Positions 56,768-64,000 of a stretch of 64,000 nt of DNA are shown one piece after another; the first letter of the stretch is position 1, and each line of letters starts with the position of its first letter. The DNA lies in assembly GCF_008831285.2 (NCBI RefSeq), contig NC_045145.1, forward strand, positions 6,696,802 through 6,760,801, read 5' to 3'. The notes under the pieces are model-generated. The model did no database searches. It was not told the DNA's origin and saw nothing but the letters and a program-made list of their open reading frames with translations. The translations under genes were made by a program, and so were the position numbers. The stretch comes from Nymphaea colorata (taxonomy: Eukaryota; Streptophyta; Magnoliopsida; Nymphaeales; Nymphaeaceae).

Positions 56768-57695
56768 GCACAAGTTGATGCATCTTATGCTGCCGCAGCA
56801 CACCATATATATATATATATTGCAGTGAAATAAGTTGCATGTAGCAAAAATAAGGCATGATATTGCTGTATCATTAATCATTATTTATTTATATATTGAT
56901 GTAGGCAAGTGTTTGTTCAGTCAGACAACTTGTATTAGTCCATCTTATGTCTCAGTTCTTCTGTCCTGCTAAATTACTCCACGGTATATAACCTTTCCAC
57001 GTGTTTCTCTATAAGTCTAAAGAATTCGTTGCCTCTCTTTCAAATGATGTGTCATAACTTGCAGCCATCTCTCTTTGTATTTCTTGCCAACTTGTATAGA
57101 TTTTGGTTAAATAATCTTATAAAAGGCTGTTTATGCTTATGAATTCAGTAAAAGTGGAGGAGGTTATTCGTCATACGATTTCAAGAGATCGAGCGTCAAA
57201 GGACAGGCGGGTCTCATAGGAACTCTATGAAGGAGCATGGCACAAGCAAGCAAGTTTCAAGTTTTTCCTTTAATAAGAAATACGCGTAAATTATTTTGTA
57301 TCACTAAAGGTGCACGTCATTAACTTTTTGGTTGTTAACTAACTAAAAGGTAAAAATTCATAAATCTATTATTATTTTTTACGTTGGTGTTCTTTGAAAT
57401 TTAGCTGTGCTTTTAATAATAATGCAAAGATACGTTGGTTTTAATTATGAGCAAATCCATTGGCGTCTTTGAAAATTCCAAGCAAAATGGTTGGAAACTT
57501 ACATTCTCCCGGTAGCATTTACCATGCTTCCGATGAAAAGGCACCATCTTTTTCAATCGAAAAAAATATACTCGTTCCTTGCAACTGACAAATAAAAAGG
57601 CCTGAAGAGAATTTTCATTAAGTTGAAAAATACAAAATAAGCTGATTTTTTTTAATATTAGGTTATATTATCAGTAGTATAGGTCACAACTTTCT
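56768..57695 (+). repeat. 3' flank of E, diverged copy of the C/D flank
   Basis: The 3' UTR block (GAGCACAAGTTGATGCATCT) and later blocks (TCCACGGTA, CCACGTGTTT, GTGGAGGAGGTTAT, GGAAACTTACATTCTCCCGG, ATCAGTAGTAT) follow the D flank in order but with more changes than D versus C. Homology ends near 57695. Confidence 0.75.
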
Positions 57696-57854
57696 CACCA
57701 ATGTCCCATCTTTGGGCATTCAGATCTCTCAAGATACAAGGAAATATGTGCTCAACCACCGTTAAAAACTGTTCCTAAAAGTAGATAAAACATTCCCTAG
57801 AAGTTACGGTGCAAATCAACAAAAAGAAAGAAAGTGGCGAAGGGTTTCAATCAT

Positions 57855-57924
57855 CGCTAAAGCCGTTATAAACAAAGCTAAATTGCTAATATTATTGTGG
57901 CTAAACTATGGCCACGTTTCATAT
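57855..57924 (+). repeat. left TIR-like repeat
   Basis: CGCTAAAGCCGTTATAAACA, then TTGTGGCTAAA and ACGTTTCATAT. It matches the inverted sequence at 62500-62563. See that entry. Confidence 0.5.
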
Positions 57925-57929
57925 ATATG

Positions 57930-57938
<9 letters not shown>

Positions 57939-57982
<44 letters not shown>
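57939..57982. repeat. (GA)n microsatellite
   Basis: GA run of about 44 bp. Confidence 0.95.
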
Positions 57983-57986
<4 letters not shown>

Positions 57987-58230
57987 TAATACTTATTGAG
58001 TAATGGAACCCAACGATATTGAATAATTTGAGTTGATCATAAATCATAACATGAATAAGAAATCAAGGTCCAGAAAAAAGAGTGAACACCATGGTTGATA
58101 GTTCTAATTGGTGTATCAAGTGAATCCCTCTCAACCTCCTAATTAGTTAAATCATAATATATTCAGTAAAATTCACAACTTTAAAATCTACATCTTTAAA
58201 TTCTACATTTGAATCAGATCCAAATCCAAA

Positions 58231-58425
58231 TTTTATGTTATATTTGAATCCCACCCGAATCCGACTTTTAGGCTATATTCGAATCTGATCCGAATATGGC
58301 TTTTAAGTAATATCCTAATCCGATCCCAATTCGAGTTTTAAGGCATATTCAAATCCAATTAGAATATGACTTTTAAGATCCAAATCGGACTTTTAAATAC
58401 TATCCAAATTCAATTCAAAATGTAA
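58231..58425. repeat. 35-bp tandem array, six units
   Basis: Units start at 58231, 58266, 58301, 58336, 58371 and 58391. All begin TTTTA and contain a C.AAT.C.AT.C.AAT core. The fifth unit has a 15-bp deletion. Similar GGAT/ATCC-rich wording occurs in the inverted-repeat arms near 38900 and 49000. Confidence 0.85.
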
Positions 58426-60077
58426 TTTTATTAATTAGCTAACTATGCATCTACATTCAGAATTCGAATACAAGCCAAATTTAATAAAGTAAACCAAGAA
58501 CATATTTTTTCAACAAATACCAATATTGACGTAATAATTAAAAAAGTCACCCTTTGACAACCTCAATAAAAGAAAAAACATTTCACAATATCATGGGAGC
58601 TTGCAAGCGTGCTAGTTTTCATGTTGTTAGTAGAAACATAACCAGAAGTATTGGCACAATATGTTGTAGAATCCATGTGGTGCATATATAAAAAATAGAA
58701 ATGAGTAAACGAATAATCAATGATAAACCCACAAAAACAATTAAATAAAATATTTTACCAATTGAGGAGTTTGTTAAGTATCCTGTCTTACCTCTTGCTT
58801 AGCAAGATTAATGCTTTCTGCCATGAATTGCCAATGGTAAAGTTGTTCAATATCCAATATTTTCAAAGAAATAACATACACATGCAAGTAATCCTTTTTT
58901 TTTATGCTTAAACATGAAATAAATGCACTTTTGCTACATAGAAAACCCCACAACAAAGGCTTTGAAATTAACACACACAACAAATTTGTATGACACTGTG
59001 GCTTACTCCTTGAGGTCTTGAACAAGTTAATTTCATTGTACTTCAAATTTTCTATTTTGAAGGATAGAATTGGGCTCGAACAACGAAACCATGATGCTTG
59101 CTTTTATGGAAAATTCAGCCCAATGTTTTATTTGTTTACTTTAAATGTGTAATGCCTTTGATGACGAACTTAATTTTTCTTAAGGAATTTTTATAAATTA
59201 AAAAGAATATCACTGTTTTGGGTTTTGATAATATAATGTAATGATAATATATCATTCCTTGGATCAGTCTAAAAAATTAGACCAAGTTGATAGAATATTG
59301 GAGGTAAGATGTTAGTGCTAAGAGGTCTTATGCAGGCCTCAACTTGACAATTGCCTATTCTATGGTTTGAGATTTGATATATGATAGACAACACAAGTGC
59401 TTCTTGGAAATCCTTGTAGTGGTAAAATCTTGAACCAAAACTGTTTATCAATATAAATATTTGTTCCTTAGTTTAGTGATCTTTCTTTTATTATTTTCTT
59501 GGTATAAGAAAGTTTTTTGGTATTTCATTATAAGCATATTGTCAGTTCCTATGGAGATGCTCTACTTCAAGTTCCACAATGTCGGTAATGTTTCCTGATG
59601 GTTCTCCAGTTTTCTGTTCTGTTTATTCATGTACTTGTAATGCTGAAAAATGTTTATACATTTCATCCAACACATTATCTGTTACAAAATTTTGAAGAGA
59701 TAAATGAGATCGTGTGCATGTCTAAAAAGCTCTTACGACTTTTGATGATGAAGCTAGAATAGACAGTGAAGAAGTACGATGTCACATTGTAAATCAAAGA
59801 TGTAGAAATTAATCAAAACTCTGTACATAATTATTTGACTTGTAATATGAGATGTAACGTATAATAACAATTAAACATTTAATGGTTTTGTTTTCAACAA
59901 AGGACTAGCAACGCTGCTATTGTATATTACATTACTATTTAACATACATTAGCAAGGAGACATATCAAGATATCTGCAATGTATTAGATGCAGGCAAAAC
60001 ATGATGGTAAATTAGCTAATCGCCCTTCACTTCCGGTACCTTGATATCTTTTTCATGCGTTGGAGTCAGCATGCAAT
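58426..60077. other. intergenic with one exon-like island
   Basis: On the minus strand 58792-58887 reads ILDIEQLYHWQFMAESINLA, then KQE and a GAG/GTAAGA donor-like site. No matching neighbour exon could be joined. The remainder is AT-rich with nothing supported. Confidence 0.35.
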
Positions 60078-60185
60078 TCAATGCTCAATTTCCTTTGGAT
60101 CTAGCAAGCTTGTTTCTGATTTCTCCATGTATGCATTAATGATTTTCAACATTTTGTCTGTCACTTCCTCCCGTTGTGCAGCTGC
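60078..60185 (-). other. terminal-exon-like island
   Basis: The minus-strand frame AAAQREEVTDKMLKIINAYM, EKSETSLLDPKEIEH and stop follows an AAG or CAG acceptor-like site. It looks like a real last exon of a host protein, possibly coiled-coil. The family is not recognised. Its phase does not fit directly with the island at 60768-60859. Confidence 0.35.
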
Positions 60186-60557
60186 TTAAATGAAAAATCC
60201 CTTGGTTTCATTTGGATCTTTTCTTGAATTTCATGTCAGCATGAAAAACAAGAGAAGTCTCAGGTTTGCTGGATTAGCACCAAAACACCAATTTATGAAC
60301 TGGAATTGATCAAAGAAAGTCATGAAATAAAAGGTGGTCCAAAAAATTATTACTTCCTCATCGGCCTTGTAAAGCACAATCTAATCCACTTTAACACTTA
60401 CATTATAAACTAATAAAACTCATATCACGACTAGCAGCTAAGTTCCTAAGCTAGGGCCTCATGCCATGGGGGATATGTGCTTGATGCTCACTTACTTTGC
60501 CATCAAGTTACTCATGTAGAACTAGGCAATGTATGTTAGCCTCAACTCACTGTTAGG

Positions 60558-60721
60558 CAAGTGGAGGCAGTCGTGGGCAATTGCCCACACCATCACACAA
60601 AAAGTATTTATTCTTATATTAATGCTTATGGGCAAATTTTCTCATTTACATGTTGATGCACTCATAAATTTAAAATTTATTACTAGTGTCCCTTAGCCAT
60701 AAATCTTTGGCTCCGCCCCTG
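60558..60721. mobile_element. hAT-type MITE, 164 bp, perfect target duplication
   Basis: Flanked by identical 8-mers CTGTTAGG at 60550-60557 and 60722-60729. The ends are CAAGTGGAGG and CTCCGCCCCTG (reverse complement CAGGGGCGGAG). It shares GTGGGCA.TTG.CCAC and the GGCTCCGCC end with 1386-1515, so they are one family. Confidence 0.85.
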
Positions 60722-60767
60722 CTGTTAGGTCCCAAACAGGCACTCATCTATGTTCACATCTCTTTAC

Positions 60768-60859
60768 CTCTGTATCTTGAATGCCATGGTAGGACCTCCT
60801 TTTGTCTTGTGAGATTCTACCATGAGAGTTTCCCAATTTTTTTCAAGAACCCTGTTTCC
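60768..60859 (-). other. internal-exon-like island
   Basis: On the minus strand, TTCAAG then GNRVLEKNWETLMVESHKTK, GGPTMAFKIQ and an AGAG/GTAAAG donor. It is bounded by plausible splice sites and open throughout. The family is not recognised. It lies 39 bp beyond the target duplication of the MITE. Confidence 0.35.
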
Positions 60860-61204
60860 CTTGAACATATAAATGAAAAACATCAGACATCTATGTGTGG
60901 AAAAACGTTGTGCATATAAGTAAAGGAAGAAAAATGTGAAAATGCCACTATACATATTCAATGCATATATGTTATTAGATTACTCGACATTTTGGATGGT
61001 TTACGATCTTCTACAGCCTACAGTTGTTTTTAGAATATTATCAACACTTGTCGCACATGAAGACAGAATCGGATAATGTTTCATGTAAAATGTTTGACTT
61101 GAAAGCAACACTTTCACTGTGTTGTGGAACCCGCAAGCTACTTTAAGTAACAAGTAAGATAGGTTTCGCATGTTTTGTTGGTGCCTTACATCAATACTGT
61201 AACC

Positions 61205-61230
61205 CTCTCTCTCTCTCTCTCTCTCTCTCT
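61205..61230. repeat. (CT)n microsatellite
   Basis: CT run of about 26 bp. Confidence 0.9.
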
Positions 61231-62499
61231 ATTGTAATTCTGTTTGGCAAACAATCAGCATCAGATGCACCATGTCCCTACCAGCTCTGACCCGCTTAGC
61301 AAGTCATGCCTGATATTTTTAGACCTGATGGATCTGGTAGGATAGAAGAGTCCAAAATGCATATAAGAGCTGAGGACAAGAAAGTCACATCAAGTTGAAA
61401 GAAGCAGGCAAAACTAGTTGATCAACTTTTGCAATTTGAGATAAATACTTGAGCTCATCGGTTATGCATTTACTATAGGAAATCCAAAACATGAAACGAC
61501 TACCAATAGGTTCTTCAAAGTATGGGTAGTACCATGGAAGCCACTATTTGCTCCACTTTTTCTTGCAATTAAATGTTTGAAGTGACTGCCACACAGCCTT
61601 AACATTATAAGGTAATAGGAAATGGTACCATGGAGATTGTTGGGCTGCGTTGGATTATGCTAATGAAAGGTAATACCGTGGGTCTTTAATTTTGATGTTA
61701 CATCCATGACTATGGAGTATACAGCCTTTTGCCAGAAAGCGTGACGTGATTGCTACATATATAGTTTCAACCGCAACTTAAGAATGTGATTAAATTCTAA
61801 CACCTCATGGCCTTGGATGTGGGGTTGTCAAAAGGCACGTACATGCAACTTAACTTGTAAACATGTCATCTTTGCCGTCCTCATACAATGGTTTCACGCA
61901 CTTTGTGCATTTTAGTAAATATAATGTTTTAAGAAAAGACTATCAATCGTAGGGTTAGTGAAATTAAATCCTAAATAACTTAAGTTATTAACTTAACTAA
62001 CAATATAATTGATCAAGAACCAAAGTACCCCTAAGTGCCTGACTGGTAAAGGGAACAATTAGTATGCTCCAAAAGTTGGGGACCTGATTCATTGAATAGT
62101 TTAACAAGTGTTATATGAATCAGATTCCATCTTGGAAATATTCATGGAAGAGTTACAAACAGTTCTTGTTATCAAATTGCCCCCAATCATAGGTATTTTA
62201 TATTCTAAATAATTAGGAGCTTGCGAGGGATTCACTAGAAACACCAATTAGAAGTATGAGATCTGGTTCACATACACATGCAAGAACCTTCCAACGGGGT
62301 TCTTTTGCGGGACAAGAGACGAAAGAAATTGAGTATGTTTGATTTTTTATTCATGTAAATTGATATTTATGACCAACTGAAATTATTCAATGTTTGCGTT
62401 TCATGACTCTTCTCTGTCTTTCTTTCTCTGTATACAGAAACAAATACTTATTATATATATAAATATTATTTTTTTCCAAAGAAAAACAGTGACTAAAAG
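61231..62499. other. intergenic, contains dispersed repeat
   Basis: 61915-62080 is the second copy of the repeat at 36895-37060. No gene seen. Confidence 0.55.
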
Positions 62500-62563
62500 A
62501 TATGAAACGTGTTTAAAGGTTTTTAGCCACAACAAATTAGCATTGTTTATAATGGCTTTAGCG
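62500..62563 (-). repeat. right TIR-like repeat
   Basis: Read inverted it gives CGCTAAAGCCATTATAAACA, then TTGTGGCTAAA and ACGTTTCATAT, matching 57855-57924. The two face each other over 4.7 kb. They could be the ends of one large DNA transposon or two separate MITE ends. No transposase is seen between them and no target duplication was found. Confidence 0.5.
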
Positions 62564-62972
62564 ACTATGTAGCTACTCTCTGTTTTTTGTACATTCAGTT
62601 GATATTCGTTTCATTTATTATCAAACAATGGGTGCTTCTCCTTCGGATTCTCTTCTTTCTCATTCCTCCTTTCCATTCCCTGTTTGGATAAAAACAAAAA
62701 CAATCAAATTGTATGTCTTAGGGAATAAAGAAGCATATTCAAATCAATGATTGATGTACTATGATTCATATCAAGCAGGTAGCGGGAACCGAACCCGAAA
62801 CATTTGCTTGAAAGGCTAGGGGTTATAGTCAACGTTGATTCATCACTCTTAACATTAGGGGTGGGTATCGGGCCGGGCCAGCCAGCCCGGCCCAGGCCCG
62901 GCCCGGCTCGTCGTCGCGATCGGCATCACGGGCGTCCAAAACACGGCGGGGCGAACCAAGGGGCAAGCAGTC

Positions 62973-63150
62973 GCCGTCTGAAACGGCGCCGACCTCTCCA
63001 CCTTCTACAAATGCAGCTTCGAGGTCTACCAGGATACGGCACCGTCGTCCGTCGACTTCATCTTCGGCAACGCCGCGGTCGTCGTCTCGCTGGAAACCGT
63101 CGTCCGTCGACTTCATCTTCGGCAACGCCGCGGTCATCGTCTCACTGGAA
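62973..63150 (+). pseudogene. pectin methylesterase fragment inside hAT element
   Basis: The plus frame reads NGADLSTFYKCSFEVYQDT, then SSVDFIFGNAAVV. In pectin methylesterases these two blocks (CSF.GYQDTL with catalytic Gln/Asp, and VDFIFGNA with catalytic Asp) are separated by about 20 residues ending in G(T)VDFIFG. Here they are joined directly, so the middle is deleted. The VDFIFGNAAVV segment is then repeated out of frame by a 55-bp direct duplication (63041-63095, 63096-63150). It cannot make an enzyme. Confidence 0.8.
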
Positions 63151-63394
63151 ACCCAAGCCCTAAACCCTTTTCTTTCTGCGCCTTGTCATGCAAATCCGGG
63201 AGGGAGACGGGAATGGGGGAAGGGGGAGGGACTCGGAAATCATCATAAAAATGGCAATTGCTGTAAAAATGGCTTCCACTGCTCCGGCGGCTCCAAGCTG
63301 ATGGCCAGTAGCTCCCTATGAAAGAGGCAACAGCGGCTGGTTCAGGAAGATGGACCTTCATTAAGGCGTGGGGTTATTGGGGTATCGGGGAGTA

Positions 63395-63540
63395 CATTGG
63401 GAGGGAGGGAAGGGGGAGGGAGACGGGAAGGGGGAAGGGGGGGAAGGGGGAGGGAGACGGGAAGGGGGAGGGAGACGGGATGCGGGGAAGGGGAAGGGGG
63501 AGGGAGACTGGATGCGGGACGGGGGGAAGGGGGAGGCCGA
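63395..63540 (+). repeat. G-rich tandem repeat in hAT element
   Basis: About five imperfect repeats of AGGGGGAGGGAGACGGGA. Four or more G-runs within short spacing suggest G-quadruplex capacity. The open frames across it on both strands are low-complexity artefacts. Confidence 0.75.
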
Positions 63541-63650
63541 CCGGGCCGCTGCCGGGCCGGCCTCTCCGGCCCGGGCCCGCTGCCGGGCCGGCCTGTCGGG
63601 CCCGGGCCCGGCCGACGGCGGCCCGGCCCTACCCCAGCCTTACTTAACAT

Positions 63651-64000
63651 CTCTAATTCAAAGCCGAACATGAAACTTTGGATAGGTTCCCCGATTTAGG
63701 GAATAAAGTAACCTAAACAAAAAAATCGACGATGTATGATATTAGTATGAAAATGGAAAGGTATGAAAGTAAAAGAATAGCAAATTCTAATAAGAAAAAT
63801 TTGATCCATAACACCTATGCCAGCTTTTCTGTCTAAATGTATCCAAAGCTACTCGCTTTCTAGATGATCCCTCTAGAGGAGGGGTATTATAAAAACTTTT
63901 CTAGTTACTTGGTTCCCTATTTCTACTGACATGAATCCTTAGGAAAAAAATCTTATTTCTACCAAGCTGAAACAATATATGCCGATGGCTCTGGTAAACC
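63651..64000. other. intergenic, no feature seen
   Basis: AT-rich sequence after the hAT target duplication. No gene or repeat noticed. Confidence 0.6.

Larger units (their letters stand above)
62856..63642. mobile_element. hAT-type element carrying a captured pectinesterase fragment, 787 bp
   Basis: Bounded by identical 8-mers CTTAACAT at 62848-62855 and 63643-63650. The ends are TAGGGGTGGGTATCGGGCC and GGCCCTACCCCAGCCTTA, whose reverse complement is TAAGGCTGGGGTAGGGCC: similar inverted termini with GGGCCGGGCC inside both. The interior is strikingly GC-rich and has no transposase, so the element is non-autonomous. Confidence 0.85.

Noticed and set aside
58231-58425. CRISPR-like regular repeats
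   Set aside because: Units are contiguous with no unique spacers, and the context is a plant nuclear genome.
63318-63699. Several overlapping glycine/arginine- and proline-rich frames
   Set aside because: Low-complexity translations of the G-rich repeat and GGGCC-rich terminus of the hAT element.

Overview
The window looks like a repeat-dense piece of an angiosperm nuclear genome. It is AT-rich and full of TA and GA microsatellites. It holds several Ty1/copia elements, one Ty3/gypsy element, an L1-type LINE remnant and small hAT-type elements, and its compact TATA-driven genes encode secreted cystatin-fold proteins. Nothing points to bacteria, an organelle or a virus. I cannot name the species.

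Layout. 0-6 kb: intergenic, with short direct repeats and small non-autonomous DNA transposons. 6.05-20.18 kb: a nest of minus-strand retroelements. The outer copia element (Copia-2, 6046-7898 plus 17547-20175) is split by an extra piece of the same family (7899-9021) and a gypsy element (9022-17546). The gypsy element is itself split by Copia-1 (9593-15109). 21.3 kb: a decayed cystatin-like gene (copy A). 22.42-27.13 kb: Copia-3, minus strand. 27.29-28.3 kb: a plus-strand copia remnant. 29.64-30.19 kb: a LINE remnant. 30.4-37.2 kb: intergenic sequence with possible exon relics.

37.2-57.7 kb is the most interesting part: a cluster of cystatin/monellin-like genes arranged around a large, nearly identical inverted repeat. 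Copies B (37579-37926, -), C (42118-42453, -) and D (45416-45763, +) are intact. Copy E (49721-49939 plus 56647-56767, +) has lost its ATG and is split by Copia-4 (49940-56646). The block between the 5' end of B and the 3' end of C reappears inverted between the 3' end of D and the 5' end of E. The junction falls inside the coding sequence of D, which is B-like in its promoter and first two thirds and C-like at its 3' end. More diverged pieces of the same flanks at 44.1-45.1 kb and 57.0-57.7 kb show an older head-to-tail array beneath the recent inversion.

57.7-64 kb: intergenic, with a 35-bp tandem array, a possible TIR pair 4.7 kb apart, exon-like islands, a hAT MITE with a perfect 8-bp target duplication, and a 787-bp hAT element (62856-63642) that has captured and internally duplicated a pectin methylesterase fragment.

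Function. B, C and D should each make a secreted protein of about 90 residues with a cystatin fold. The papain-binding QxVxG and PW signatures are not recognisable, so protease inhibition should not be assumed. Everything else with coding character is transposon-derived and mostly broken. All calls come from reading the sequence; no database search was run.
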